64,000 bases of DNA from Thermoplasmata archaeon (GCA_021817245.1 JAKAVQ010000005.1:84615-148614), one strand, 5' to 3'. Shown: positions 25,857-34,804, counted from the first letter of the stretch. Numbers and translations are program-made. The notes: generated by a model not told the origin, from the letters alone.

Positions 25857-26693
25857 TTAGCGTCGCGGGGAGAGCGCCCGTCGGGCCAGCAGCGTCGCGA
25901 TGAAGAACATCGCGACCGCCCAGCCGAACAGGCCGAGGAGGTAGACCGCGGCATCGTACGGATAGTAGGCCGCGGCGCCGAGAAACAGGTTCTCCCGGAG
26001 GACGTCGACCGCGAGCGTGATCGGGTTGACGGAAGCGACGTTCTGGAACCAGGCGGGCATCGTCCCCCACGGGTAGAGCGCCGCCGACGTGAGCAGCACC
26101 GGTAGGTTGATCGCGTTCACGACCGCGAAGTAGGTCTGGGGCTGCTCGATGCTGAAGCCGATCGCGAGGAAGAGCGAGGCGAACATCGCGCTGAGCATGA
26201 CGACCGCGAGGACGATCTCGGCGGCCCCCACGGCCGTCACCGAGGCCGTGACGTCGAGGCCGCTCAGCCCCGAGCGGCCGAGCAGGATCGACAGCCCGAG
26301 GACGAGGAAGGCGAGTCCGATCGGCTGAAGGCAGCCGGCGATGAGTCGCGAACCGAAGATCGAGGTCGCCGTCGCCGGCGACGCGGCGGTCCGCTTCAGT
26401 ACCCCGAAGAGACGATCGAAGATCACGTTCGCCCCGATGAACAGCGTGGCGGTAACGGCGACGAACCCCGCCATCCCGGCCGAGAAGTAGGAGAAGTAGT
26501 TGGGGGCGCCCCGGTAGAGGAGGAGGAAGTAGCCCGGCGGGACGTGGCCCGCCCCGATGCTGTTGAGGTTGAACGCCTGACCGAACAGGACGAGGTAGAG
26601 GATCGGCAGCAGGAGCGACGTCGCGATCGCCTGCGGGTTGCGCGCAAGCCGAAGCAGCTCCCGCCGGGTCAGCGCCGAGAGCTCCCGGATCAT
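25857..26693 (-). CDS. ABC-2 type transporter permease
   Basis: A 278-residue permease with six hydrophobic helices and the ABC-2 family N-terminus RELLRLARNPQAIATSLLLP. The sequence IVNPxxYxxD-like region appears as SVNPITLAVDVLRENLF near the C-terminus, typical of DrrB/NodJ-type daunorubicin-resistance permeases. Its ATG overlaps the stop of the ATP-binding gene by 4 nt. With that gene and the PadR regulator it forms a drug- or lipid-export operon. Confidence 0.87.
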   Translation of the reverse strand: MIRELSALTRRELLRLARNPQAIATSLLLPILYLVLFGQAFNLNSIGAGHVPPGYFLLLYRGAPNYFSYFSAGMAGFVAVTATLFIGANVIFDRLFGVLKRTAASPATATSIFGSRLIAGCLQPIGLAFLVLGLSILLGRSGLSGLDVTASVTAVGAAEIVLAVVMLSAMFASLFLAIGFSIEQPQTYFAVVNAINLPVLLTSAALYPWGTMPAWFQNVASVNPITLAVDVLRENLFLGAAAYYPYDAAVYLLGLFGWAVAMFFIATLLARRALSPRR

Positions 26694-27712
26694 CGCCGCC
26701 CGCCTCGACCGAACGCCTGTTGGACCTGCCCGACCCGCACCGCCCGATCGGTCGCGGTCATCCCCTCGTCCTCGCGGAACTCGCGGCCGGTGAACTCGAG
26801 GAAGACCTCGTCGAGGCTGGGGCGCTTCAGCGAGACGCTCGCAAGGTCGATCCCGGAGCGGGCGCAGGCGTCGACCAGCAGGGGGATCAACGCCTCTCCC
26901 CGCGGCGCCTTGACCCGGTACGACCCGTCCTGCACGGCGACCGAGAGGACACCGGGCACTGCCCGGAGCACTCCCTCCATGATCGGGCTCGGCGTCACGG
27001 GCCGGACGGTGACGAGGTCAGCGCCCAGACGATCCTTGAGCTCGGACGGAGAACCCGTGGCCACCAGGTGACCGTGGTCGATGATCGCGATCCGGTCGCA
27101 GATCGTATCGGCCTCATCGAGGTAGTGCGTGGTGACGAACACCGTCATGCCGTGCTCCTTTCTTAGCTCCAGGACGAACCGCCAGAACCCCGCACGCCCC
27201 TGGGGGTCCAGTCCGAGCGTCGGCTCGTCGAGGAACAGGACTCGGGGCGCGTGGATGATCCCGACGGCGAGCTCGAGCCGTCGGCGCATGCCGCCGGAGT
27301 ACGTCTTCGTCAGCCGGTCGGCCGCGTCGCCGATCTGCATGCGATCGAGCAGGGAGTCGATCGTCGTAGCGGTGGAGCGGCGGGGTACGCCGAAAAGGGC
27401 CGCGGCGAGCTCGAGGTTCTCCCGGCCGGTGAGATCCGAGTCGGCGGTCGACTCCTGGAACACGAGCCCGATCTTCCGCTTGACGAGCTCGGGATGGCGG
27501 AAGACGTCGACCCCGTCCACGGTCGCCTGGCCGGCCGTCGGCGCCAGGTTTCCGGTCAGCATCGCGACCGTGGTCGTCTTCCCGGCGCCGTTCGGGCCGA
27601 GGAACCCGAAGATGCGCCCCGGATCGACCCCAAAGGAGACGTTCTCGACCGCCCGGACCTTTCCCTTGTACGTCTTCACGAGGCCGGCGGCCTCGATCGC
27701 GAGCCCACTCAC
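26690..27712 (-). CDS. ABC transporter ATP-binding protein, DrrA-like
   Basis: A 340-residue ATPase. Walker A is GPNGAGKTTT near residue 38, the Q-loop FQESTADSDLTGREN follows, the signature is YSGGMRRRLE, Walker B is VLFLDEPTLGLDP and the switch His is in THYLDEAD. The C-terminal domain of about 100 residues is typical of the DrrA-type exporters and ends with VFLEFTGRE. It overlaps the PadR stop by 4 nt and the permease start by 4 nt, so the three genes are translationally coupled. Confidence 0.92.
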   Translation of the reverse strand: MSGLAIEAAGLVKTYKGKVRAVENVSFGVDPGRIFGFLGPNGAGKTTTVAMLTGNLAPTAGQATVDGVDVFRHPELVKRKIGLVFQESTADSDLTGRENLELAAALFGVPRRSTATTIDSLLDRMQIGDAADRLTKTYSGGMRRRLELAVGIIHAPRVLFLDEPTLGLDPQGRAGFWRFVLELRKEHGMTVFVTTHYLDEADTICDRIAIIDHGHLVATGSPSELKDRLGADLVTVRPVTPSPIMEGVLRAVPGVLSVAVQDGSYRVKAPRGEALIPLLVDACARSGIDLASVSLKRPSLDEVFLEFTGREFREDEGMTATDRAVRVGQVQQAFGRGGRR

Positions 27713-28143
27713 GGACGCCCCCTGCGGGAGAGGGTTTCGATCCGAGCCGGGAGCTCCCTCAACTGGTCCCAGACCGGATCGGGTCGTTCCGTGCCCTCGC
27801 GCACGTGGTCCTCGAGGAAAGAGGTCACGGACCGCAGCTCGTCGATGGCCGCGTCCGGGGTCCGTACTCCCGGGAGAGGGTAGGCCCAGCTACGGTGCTC
27901 CCGGGCGGCGCGGGTCAGCTCGTACCGGCCCCCCGGTCGACGAGGCAGATGTCCTTCGGCCGCGAGATCCTCGAGCAGCGGGTAGATCGATCCGGGGGAG
28001 GGTCGCCACCGGTCCCGGGAGAGGTGCTCCGTCTCGTCCATCCGTTCCGCCCCGTTCGGGGGAGATCGACCGATCGACAGGAGGACCCAGGGCCTCAGGC
28101 CCCGCTTCTTTGACGAGATCCAAGGCGCATCCCAGGGTTCCAT
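27709..28143 (-). CDS. PadR-family transcriptional regulator
   Basis: A 144-residue winged-helix regulator. The PadR signature is seen as RWRPSPGSIYPLLEDLAAEG followed by the wing RRPGGRYELT. It is the first gene of an operon with an ABC exporter, the usual arrangement in which PadR represses its own transporter until a ligand binds. ATG 28143 directly follows an AT-rich tract suited to a leaderless promoter. Confidence 0.83.
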   Translation of the reverse strand: MEPWDAPWISSKKRGLRPWVLLSIGRSPPNGAERMDETEHLSRDRWRPSPGSIYPLLEDLAAEGHLPRRPGGRYELTRAAREHRSWAYPLPGVRTPDAAIDELRSVTSFLEDHVREGTERPDPVWDQLRELPARIETLSRRGRP

Positions 28144-28445
28144 CGTTTATCCGATATCGAAAATACGATTTAACCAGATGACGGTTCGGGCCGATCGCGC
28201 GAGCCGCGCGCCCGAGGAGCACGGGCCGGAGCGGGGGTTCGAGAGGCCGCCGCGCGACGATAGCCGGGGGTGATCGAACGGTACTCGGTCCCCCGCTCGG
28301 CCCGAGGAGCATGGACCTCGCGGAACCATCCTCGGAACGTCACGAGCTCCCCCGGCGGGCCGTGGGGAGAGCGCCCGGAACCCGAAGGAACGGCTCCGGG
28401 CGAAGCTAATCAAGCGACCGTGGTTCCGGAGCACCCGGTGCATCG
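28144..28445. other. 302-bp intergenic region with divergent promoters
   Basis: The left end (28146-28172) is AT-rich and includes CGATATCGAAAATACGAT, in which ATCG and CGAT form an inverted repeat around AAAATA; it probably contains the TATA box and a candidate operator of the PadR operon. The right end has a weak TATA-like GCTAATCAAG at 28404-28413 before the small coiled-coil gene. The middle is GC-rich and I see no RNA gene or credible ORF in it. Confidence 0.4.
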
Positions 28446-28664
28446 ATGTCGCTCGGGACCGGTCCGGATCGCTGGGAAGCAGAGCTGAGGTCGCTCCGGC
28501 AGGAGCTTCAGGAGCTCCGACAGGAGCAACGAGAGATGGCAAAGGCGATCGGGGAATTGGTGACGACCTTCCGATCGCTCGCGGTGCACCTCGGCATCGC
28601 GTCCGAGCCGTACGCCCGCCGACAAGGCCGTGCGGAGTCCCGGGACGTCCCGGGTTTCGGATAG
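28446..28664 (+). CDS. Small coiled-coil protein
   Basis: A 72-residue protein dominated by a helix rich in Glu, Gln, Arg and Leu (about residues 10-46, ELRSLRQELQELRQEQREM), which predicts a coiled coil. It precedes the M61 peptidase by 9 nt, so co-transcription is likely. No family is recognised; it might serve as an oligomerisation partner. Confidence 0.5.
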   Translation: MSLGTGPDRWEAELRSLRQELQELRQEQREMAKAIGELVTTFRSLAVHLGIASEPYARRQGRAESRDVPGFG

Positions 28665-28673
28665 GCCCGGCGC

Positions 28674-30443
28674 ATGCGGATCCTGTACACGATCCGGACG
28701 GGGGAGCGACAGGAGCACGAGGGACATTTCGAGATCGACCTTACCGGGGTCACCGGATCGTCGATCGACCTGGTCCTTCCGTCCTGGGTCCCGGGGTCGT
28801 ACCACATCATCGACTACGTCCGGACGTTTCGCGGGATGGTCGCCCGAGCCGGTTCCGACGGCCCGCCCCTCGCGGTCGAGCGGATCGACAAGGCCCGCTG
28901 GAGGGTCCGGACCGAGGGCCAGCCAACCGTCCACCTCGAGTACGGGGTCTACGGTCACCAGATGGTGACCGAGGCGTTCGACCTCTCGCCCGAGCATCTG
29001 TTCGTGAACGCCGCTCTCTGCCTCCCCTACGTGGACGGCCACCTCACTGAGCCGGTCGAAGTGGCGCTCGACGTTCCCGCGGAATGGCGCGTGTACACCG
29101 AGCTCGAGCCGGTCGGCGACCGGCCTCCGCGATTCCGTGCGCCGAACTACGACACCCTGGTCGACGAACCGATCGACTCCGGCCGGCCCTTGGTACTGGC
29201 GATACGCCCGGCCGGCATCCCCCACCGCATCGTCCTCTGCGGAGAGGGGGGGAACTACGACGCCCGCCGGATCACCGAGGACCTGTCGAAGATCGTCGAG
29301 GCGACGGTCGCGCTCGTGGGGGAGTCCCCCCTCCGCAGCTACACGTTCTTCTACCACCTCACGGAGACTCCGGACGGCGGGCTCGAGCACGCGAACTCCA
29401 ACTCCTGCGTGATCCGGCGCACGGTCTTCGAGCCGAAGGAGGACTACCAGCGGTTCCTCTCCTTGACGAGCCACGAGTACTTCCACCTCTACAACGTGAA
29501 GCGGATCCGGCCGAAGGTTCTCGGTCCGTTCGACTACACCCGCGAGAACTACACCCGGCTCCTCTGGTGGATGGAGGGGGGAACGGACTACTTCGCCGAC
29601 CTCATCCTCCGGCGGGCCGGCCTGTTCTCCGTCAAGAAGTACCTCGAGCTTGTGGCCAAGGACGCCAAGACCTTCCTCGAGACGCCCGGCCGACGGCGGC
29701 TGAGCCTCGAGGACGCGTCGTTCCTCTCGTGGGTCGACCTGTACCAGCCGTACGAGGAGACCCCGAACCGGTCGATCTCGTACTACCTCAAGGGGACGCT
29801 CGTCTCGATGTGCCTCGATCTCGAGATCCGGCAGGCCACGGAGACCCGGGCGTCGCTCGAGACCGTCCTCCGCACCCTGTGGCAGGAGTACGGCAAACCG
29901 GGGCGCGGTCTCGACGAGGAGGAGCTCTGCACGATCGCGAGTCGATCCGCGGGAGTGGACCTCCGGGACTTCTTCCACCGGTACGTGGAGGGAACGGACG
30001 AGGTCGATCTCGCGGCGTTCGCCCGCTACGCGGGCCTCTCCTTCGGGCCGAAACCGCGGGAGGAGGACGCCCCGGTCCCGGGCTATCTCGGGCTCCGGGT
30101 CGAGAACAACGCCGGCTGGGTACGGGTCCGGACCGTGCTCGCCGAGACTCCGGGCCGCCGGGCGGGGATGACCGCGGGCGACGAGCTCGTCGCGATCAAC
30201 GGCGGGAAGGTGACCTACGAGAACTTCGAGAAGTCGCTCAAGCTTTACCCACCGGGCACGGCGGTGGACATCGCCCTCTTCCGGCGTGGCTACCTACGTC
30301 ACGTGTCGCTCACCATGGGGGACCCCCCGCCGGAGGCGTACGTCTTCACACCGGTCGATGCGCCCACCGACCGCGAGCGGATGGTCCACGAGAACTGGCT
30401 GGGAGCGAAGTGGACCCCGCCGGCGAAAGGCGGTGAGACCTAG
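28674..30443 (+). CDS. M61 glycyl aminopeptidase-family metalloprotease with PDZ domain
   Basis: A 589-residue protein of the M61 family. The zinc motif is HEYFHLYNVKRIRP (HExxH, about residues 263-276), with the third ligand Glu in WWMEGGTDYFAD. A C-terminal PDZ-like domain spans about residues 465-560 (GYLGLRVENNAGWVRVRTV ... GMTAGDELVAINGGKV). No signal peptide is evident, so the enzyme is probably cytoplasmic and trims peptides, with preference for N-terminal Gly/Ala in characterised members. It converges with the DUF35 gene, overlapping its stop by 4 bp. Confidence 0.88.
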   Translation: MRILYTIRTGERQEHEGHFEIDLTGVTGSSIDLVLPSWVPGSYHIIDYVRTFRGMVARAGSDGPPLAVERIDKARWRVRTEGQPTVHLEYGVYGHQMVTEAFDLSPEHLFVNAALCLPYVDGHLTEPVEVALDVPAEWRVYTELEPVGDRPPRFRAPNYDTLVDEPIDSGRPLVLAIRPAGIPHRIVLCGEGGNYDARRITEDLSKIVEATVALVGESPLRSYTFFYHLTETPDGGLEHANSNSCVIRRTVFEPKEDYQRFLSLTSHEYFHLYNVKRIRPKVLGPFDYTRENYTRLLWWMEGGTDYFADLILRRAGLFSVKKYLELVAKDAKTFLETPGRRRLSLEDASFLSWVDLYQPYEETPNRSISYYLKGTLVSMCLDLEIRQATETRASLETVLRTLWQEYGKPGRGLDEEELCTIASRSAGVDLRDFFHRYVEGTDEVDLAAFARYAGLSFGPKPREEDAPVPGYLGLRVENNAGWVRVRTVLAETPGRRAGMTAGDELVAINGGKVTYENFEKSLKLYPPGTAVDIALFRRGYLRHVSLTMGDPPPEAYVFTPVDAPTDRERMVHENWLGAKWTPPAKGGET

Positions 30444-31462
30444 GCCGCGGGGGGGAATCCGGCGATCGGGACCGCCTTGCGGCCGTACCGCCACTCGCCC
30501 TCCATCGGGTAGAGACGGCGCAGCCGGGTGTCGACCCGATCCCCGATGCGAACGGCCCCGGGAGAGGCCTCGGTGACCTGCAGCGTGACCCGGATCTCCG
30601 GGGCGACCTCGGCGAGCACGACCTCGTACGGCCCGTGGGCCGCCACTTGAGCATCGAACTCGGTGGGTTGGCCACCGCGGCCGATCACGGTCGTCGCGAC
30701 GACCCGGACGCCTTCCCGGGGGAGAGCGAGGGCGGTAAGCCCATCGTATCGGCCGCATCGGCGGCACCGGCCTCGTGCCGGAAAGCTGGTGGTTCCGCAG
30801 GCCCCGCACCGCTCCCCCTCGAAACGCCAGCGGCTTCCCAGATTCTCGAGATAGCGGGGGCGCGGCACGTACGCTCCCTCCGACACCGCGTCGAGCCGCT
30901 CGGCATCGACCGCGGTCGGGGCCCGGCCCGGTCCCGACATCGGACGCGCGGGGTCGGTCTGCGTGACGCAGGAGACCCGGCCCGTCACCTCGGCGGCGAA
31001 ACGATCGGCCGCCGCGAGCAACCCGAGGGACTCCTCCACCACCGGAATCTCCGCGCGGGCCAGCCCCGACCCCGAGGGGCCAAAGAGGAAGGCGAGCGCC
31101 CCGTCGTCGTCGCGCGCGGGGTCGGAAGACCGACGGGCGGCCACCACCAGCGCGGGGCCCTCTCCCCCGGTCGAGGCGGCCTCGAACGCCCTCGCGAGCG
31201 CACGCGGCCCGGGCGGCAGCGGATGCAGCGAGACAGGCCTTCCGAGCCAGTGCGGCCAGGCCCACTCCGGCCCCACCGGGCCGATCGTCAGGAGGTCGAT
31301 GGGGACCCTCGGGGCGCCGGAGGGCGCGAAGACGGCGAGCCGCTCGACCGCCGTGGCCGCGAGGGTGAACTCGTCCTCATCCGCCTCGGCCGTCCGACGG
31401 CCCTCGACCGTGCGCGACGGGCGGTGGACGACCAGCGCGTTCAGGTCTCTCACGCTTTTCAC
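30440..31462 (-). CDS. DUF35 OB-fold/zinc-ribbon protein fused to degenerate HMG-CoA-synthase-like domain
   Basis: A 340-residue protein. The C-terminal 155 residues are a DUF35 unit: a rubredoxin-like zinc ribbon CGACGTTSFPARGRCRRCG (about residues 217-235) and an OB fold, the scaffold that joins thiolase to HMG-CoA synthase in archaea. The N-terminal 135 residues align by eye with the first half of archaeal HMG-CoA synthase (EADEDEFTLAATAVERLA like the DEDTxTxAxEA segment; ALVVAARRSSD; DDGALAFLFG). The segment that would carry the catalytic Cys is missing, so this half is probably structural. The stop overlaps the M61 gene and its GTG start overlaps the upstream thiolase stop by 4 nt. Stoichiometry with thiolase is implied by the coupling. 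Confidence 0.75.
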   Translation of the reverse strand: MKSVRDLNALVVHRPSRTVEGRRTAEADEDEFTLAATAVERLAVFAPSGAPRVPIDLLTIGPVGPEWAWPHWLGRPVSLHPLPPGPRALARAFEAASTGGEGPALVVAARRSSDPARDDDGALAFLFGPSGSGLARAEIPVVEESLGLLAAADRFAAEVTGRVSCVTQTDPARPMSGPGRAPTAVDAERLDAVSEGAYVPRPRYLENLGSRWRFEGERCGACGTTSFPARGRCRRCGRYDGLTALALPREGVRVVATTVIGRGGQPTEFDAQVAAHGPYEVVLAEVAPEIRVTLQVTEASPGAVRIGDRVDTRLRRLYPMEGEWRYGRKAVPIAGFPPAA

Positions 31463-32622
31463 CCTGCCCGGAAGATTGAGACCGTTGCGGTGGCGCCGGC
31501 CCCCCCCACGTTGTGCGTCAGCGCGCGATCGACTTCCGGCAGCTGGCGGGCGCCGGCCTGGCCGCGCAGCTGGAGGAAGACCTCGTAGACCTGGGAGATC
31601 CCGGTCGCCCCGATCGGATGGCCTTTCGCCTTCAGTCCCCCGTCGGGGTTCACCGGGAGGCGCCCCGTCGGTCGGGTCGCTCCGCTGAGCGTGAGGGCGG
31701 CCGCTTCCCCCGGCCCGGCGAACCCCAGGTCCTCGATGGCCAGAAGTTCGGCGATGGTGAAGCAGTCGTGGACCTCAAGGAACGAGACCGCCGAACGATC
31801 GCACCCCGCCTCGCGGAACGCCGCATCGGCCGCGGCCCGTGTCGCGTCGAAACCGGTGAGGCGGGGGCGCTCCTGTACCGCAAGGAAGTCGGAGGAGGCG
31901 CCGAGTCCCTCCACGTACACGGGCGTGTCGGTGTACCGGCGGGCGACGTCCTCCCGGGCCACCAAGACGGCGGCAGCCCCGTCGCTCACCGGGCAGCAAT
32001 CGTACAGGCCGAGAGGGTCGGCGACGCGAGGGGCCCGGACCACGTCCTCGGAACGGATCTGCTTTTGGAAGTGCGCGTTCGGGTTCTGGGCCCCGTTCGC
32101 ATGGTTTTTGACGGCGACCTCGGCGAGCGCCTCGGGGCCGAGCCGGTGCACCTTCAGGTACGCGGACGCCAGGAGGCCATAGACCCCGGCGAAGGTGAGC
32201 CCCGCCAGTCGTTCCCACTCCGTGTCGCCCGAGACCCCGAGCCAGTAGCGGCGCCGGGCGTTCGACACGTCGGTCATCTTCTCGACCCCGGCGACCAGTA
32301 CCAGCTCCGCGGCTCCGGCCGCCACGGCGCGGACCGCGGCGCGGAGCGCCGAGCCGCCCGAGGCGCACGCGTTCTCGACGCGGGTGGTCGGCAGCCCCGG
32401 CCGACCGGCCTCCTCGGCGAGGATCGCCGATGCGTTACCGATCTGCCAGCCTCCGAAGCCGAGCGTCGCGAGGAACGCTTCGTCGAGAGCGTGCGGGTCG
32501 ACACCGTGGTCCACGCTGGCGAGCGCGTTCCCGACCGCGGCGCGGAGCAACGGCCGCGGTCCGTCCGTCAGGACCCCGAACCGGGTGTGCCCCGCACCAA
32601 CGATCGCTGCCCGGTGACCCAC
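31459..32622 (-). CDS. Thiolase-family acetyl-CoA acetyltransferase
   Basis: A 387-residue thiolase of the SCP2-like archaeal branch. The nucleophilic Cys is in ENACASGG (about residue 85), the His in LEVHDCFTIAE near 290, and GHPIGATG near 345 closes the active site. It should condense two acetyl-CoA to acetoacetyl-CoA for mevalonate synthesis or run beta-oxidation in reverse. Co-location with a DUF35 protein, overlapping by 4 nt, is the standard archaeal arrangement for channelling acetoacetyl-CoA to HMG-CoA synthase. Confidence 0.9.
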   Translation of the reverse strand: MGHRAAIVGAGHTRFGVLTDGPRPLLRAAVGNALASVDHGVDPHALDEAFLATLGFGGWQIGNASAILAEEAGRPGLPTTRVENACASGGSALRAAVRAVAAGAAELVLVAGVEKMTDVSNARRRYWLGVSGDTEWERLAGLTFAGVYGLLASAYLKVHRLGPEALAEVAVKNHANGAQNPNAHFQKQIRSEDVVRAPRVADPLGLYDCCPVSDGAAAVLVAREDVARRYTDTPVYVEGLGASSDFLAVQERPRLTGFDATRAAADAAFREAGCDRSAVSFLEVHDCFTIAELLAIEDLGFAGPGEAAALTLSGATRPTGRLPVNPDGGLKAKGHPIGATGISQVYEVFLQLRGQAGARQLPEVDRALTHNVGGAGATATVSIFRAG

Positions 32623-32652
32623 CTTGACCCCCGCGAACCGTCTTATCGGCGG

Positions 32653-32662
32653 CTCTTTTAAG
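32653..32662. promoter_or_regulatory. TATA-like box between thiolase and ubiX
   Basis: GCTCTTTTAAGCGG at 32650-32664 holds the AT-rich core CTTTTAAG. It is 22-31 nt before the ubiX GTG at 32684, implying a leaderless transcript, and 31-40 nt before the thiolase ATG on the other strand. Confidence 0.55.
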
Positions 32663-32683
32663 CGGTTTCAGTCAGGGTCTGCC

Positions 32684-33265
32684 GTGCCGAAGGTAGCGCC
32701 GGTCGTAGTGGGGGTCTCGGGCGCGAGCGGAGCCCCGATCGCGCTGCGGGTGCTTCGGGCGCTCCAGGAGGCACGGCGGCCTACGGCCCTGGTCGTCTCG
32801 GCCGGGGCCGCCAACGTGCTCCGCGAGGAGTGCGCAATGAGCCCCGCGGACCTCGCGCCGCTCGCCACCGAGGTCTACGAGGACACCGACCTCGCCGCGC
32901 CGATCGCGAGCGGATCGGTGCCGACGGCCGGAATGGCCGTCGTTCCCTGCTCCTCCAACACCGCCGCAAAGATCGCGTTGGGCCTCGGCGACACGCTCCT
33001 CACGAGAGCCGCGCACGTCCACTTGAAGGAGCGGCGGCGCCTGGTCCTCGTGCCCCGGGAGACCCCCCTGTCGACCCTGCTCCTGCGCCACCTGACCAGC
33101 CTGAGCGAGGTGGGCGCCGTGGTCCTCGTCGCGGCCCCCGCCTACTATCTTCGCCCGAGGACGATCGACGACGTCACCGACTACCTCGCGGGGAAGGTCC
33201 TCGACCATCTCGGCGTGGCGCACCGGCTCTATCGGGGTTGGCGTCCCGGGGAGAAGCCGGGATGA
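32684..33265 (+). CDS. ubiX: UbiX-family flavin prenyltransferase
   Basis: A 193-residue flavoprotein prenylating FMN to the prFMN cofactor for UbiD-type decarboxylases. Family marks are VGVSGASGAPIALRVL at residues 8-23, VVPCSSNTAAKIALGLGDTLLTRAA around 87-111, and LVLVPRETPLSTLLLRHL. GTG 32684 is chosen as it begins at the conserved N-terminus and lies at TATA-to-start distance; the frame remains open to 32624. No ubiD is present in the window. It is the first gene of a four-gene chain with overlapping stops and starts. Confidence 0.9.
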   Translation: MPKVAPVVVGVSGASGAPIALRVLRALQEARRPTALVVSAGAANVLREECAMSPADLAPLATEVYEDTDLAAPIASGSVPTAGMAVVPCSSNTAAKIALGLGDTLLTRAAHVHLKERRRLVLVPRETPLSTLLLRHLTSLSEVGAVVLVAAPAYYLRPRTIDDVTDYLAGKVLDHLGVAHRLYRGWRPGEKPG

Positions 33266-33837
33266 AGCGTCGGTGGGGCGAGTACGCTCCCTGGCCGCTC
33301 GTGGGGGTCGTCGCGCTGCTGGTCGTCCTGATCGTGCTGACCCCGGTCCTGATCTCGGACGGACAGCCCGCGCCGGGGGTGTTGACCCAAGCCGAGCTGA
33401 TCGTCGACCGGGTGAGCGGGATCAACGTCACGCACTTCTACGTCCGAGGTCTCGCCACGACGGTGCGCTACGCGAGTCTCCTCGTCGGGGTGGCCGGCAA
33501 CTTCTCCTGGGGCGGCACCGGCACCCCTCCCTGGCCAGGCCTCCACTATTCCCTGAGGTACAACGACACGATGGTCCTCTCGCTCGGGTTCTCCTCCTAC
33601 CTCAACCCGGTCGCGCTGAACATCTCCGCCAGCTACGCGAGCCCGCAGGGCACCGCGCTCTACGTGGCGGAGGTGGCGTTCTACGTGGGCCCCGCCGCGA
33701 GCGGGACCGGAGAGCTGCTGTACGTGGCGAGCGCGTTCCCGACCGTGGCGGTGCCGTCGACCCCGACCCCGGTCGACAATGCGAGCCTGCCGCTACCGAT
33801 CCTGCTTGAGCTGGCGTCGTCGGGAGGCGCACCGTGA
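33262..33837 (+). CDS. Membrane-anchored extracellular protein, unknown function
   Basis: A 191-residue protein with a short cytoplasmic start (KRRWGEYAPWP), a single N-terminal membrane helix (about residues 12-31) and an outside domain rich in Thr, Ser, Tyr and Asn of beta-type character, with several potential N-glycosylation sequons (for example INVTHF, FNISAS). Overlaps ubiX by 4 nt and the following gene by 4 nt. The family is unknown to me. It could be a surface or adhesion-like factor. Confidence 0.62.
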   Translation: MKRRWGEYAPWPLVGVVALLVVLIVLTPVLISDGQPAPGVLTQAELIVDRVSGINVTHFYVRGLATTVRYASLLVGVAGNFSWGGTGTPPWPGLHYSLRYNDTMVLSLGFSSYLNPVALNISASYASPQGTALYVAEVAFYVGPAASGTGELLYVASAFPTVAVPSTPTPVDNASLPLPILLELASSGGAP

Positions 33838-34193
33838 GGCCGTCCCGGTTCGTCGTCCTTCTCTGGGTCACCCTCATCGTCGTGCTCCTCGTCGTGGAGC
33901 TGGCCGAGATCACCCGCACGTTCACGCTCCCGATCCAGTCGGCAATCGGCGATCCTCTCGCGTTCGTCTTCGCGCTCGTCTTCACGACGATCCTCGCGCT
34001 CGTCGGCGCCATCTTCATCGGGATCTACATCTCGAACCGGATGCTGAGCGCCTCCGGCTTCACGCCGTTCGAGGAGGAGATGCTCAAGATGCGCAAGGAG
34101 GTCTCGGACCTCAAACACTCGGTCGACGCGCTCGCGGCGGCGTCCCGGGGCACGGACACGACGGCGCCCGACCGGCCGAAGGAGGCGCCGTGA
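33834..34193 (+). CDS. Two-helix membrane protein with cytoplasmic coiled coil
   Basis: A 119-residue protein with two membrane helices (about residues 6-28 and 40-66) and a C-terminal helical segment (EEEMLKMRKEVSDLKHSVDAL) predicting a coiled coil. The GTG at 33834 overlaps the preceding stop, and its own stop overlaps the guaAA GTG, so all four genes from ubiX are translationally linked. No family recognised. Confidence 0.6.
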   Translation: MRPSRFVVLLWVTLIVVLLVVELAEITRTFTLPIQSAIGDPLAFVFALVFTTILALVGAIFIGIYISNRMLSASGFTPFEEEMLKMRKEVSDLKHSVDALAAASRGTDTTAPDRPKEAP

Positions 34194-34756
34194 AGGTCCC
34201 GGTGATCGACAACGGGGGCCAGTGGACGCACCGGGAGTGGCGCGTGCTGCGGGACCTCGGCGCCGAGACCCGGATCGTGGCGAACTCCACCCCCTTCGCG
34301 GAACTGGACGCCGACGGCATCGTGCTCTCGGGCGGAGCGCTGAGCCTCGAAGGCACGGCCGCCCCCCTCGGGGTCGTTGGGGAGTGGATCGACCGCGTCA
34401 CGGTCCCCGTGCTCGCGATCTGTGTCGGCCATCAGTTCCTGGGCCGACACTTCGGGGGCCGGGTCGTCCGGGCGGAATCTCCCGAGTTCGGCTCCGTCGA
34501 TCTCACGGTCGACCGCCCCGACCATCCGCTCTTCGCCACCCTCCCACCGCACCTCCGGGTGTGGGCGAGCCACAGCGACCAGGTCGTCGCCCCGCCTCCG
34601 GGCTGGGCCGTGCTGGCCCACTCGTCCGCCTGCCCGGTCGAGGCGATGGCCCATCCCGAGCGGGCGCTCTGGGGCGTCCAGTTCCACCCGGAGGTCGAGC
34701 ACACGGAGGGGGGCCGGGAGATCTTCCGCAACTTCCTCGCGGCGTGCCGACGGTAG
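34190..34756 (+). CDS. guaAA: GMP synthase glutaminase subunit A
   Basis: A 188-residue class I glutamine amidotransferase subunit that supplies ammonia to GMP synthase subunit B; archaea often encode the two parts separately. The nucleophile is in AICVGHQFLG (Cys near residue 80), and the His-Glu pair is in VQFHPEVEHTEGG near the end. The GTG 34190 start is set by the 4-nt overlap. The synthase subunit is not visible nearby. Its place after ubiX and two membrane genes is unusual. Confidence 0.86.
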   Translation: MKVPVIDNGGQWTHREWRVLRDLGAETRIVANSTPFAELDADGIVLSGGALSLEGTAAPLGVVGEWIDRVTVPVLAICVGHQFLGRHFGGRVVRAESPEFGSVDLTVDRPDHPLFATLPPHLRVWASHSDQVVAPPPGWAVLAHSSACPVEAMAHPERALWGVQFHPEVEHTEGGREIFRNFLAACRR

Positions 34757-34804
34757 AGGCCGATAGAATAAGTACGGGCCTCCCCTCGTCGTCCGAGGCA
34801 CATC

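Noticed and set aside
28152..28169. PadR operator at the ATCG-AAAATA-CGAT repeat
   Set aside because: Only a 4-bp arm and different from the TATACT-type sites I know; noted as a candidate but not listed as a feature.
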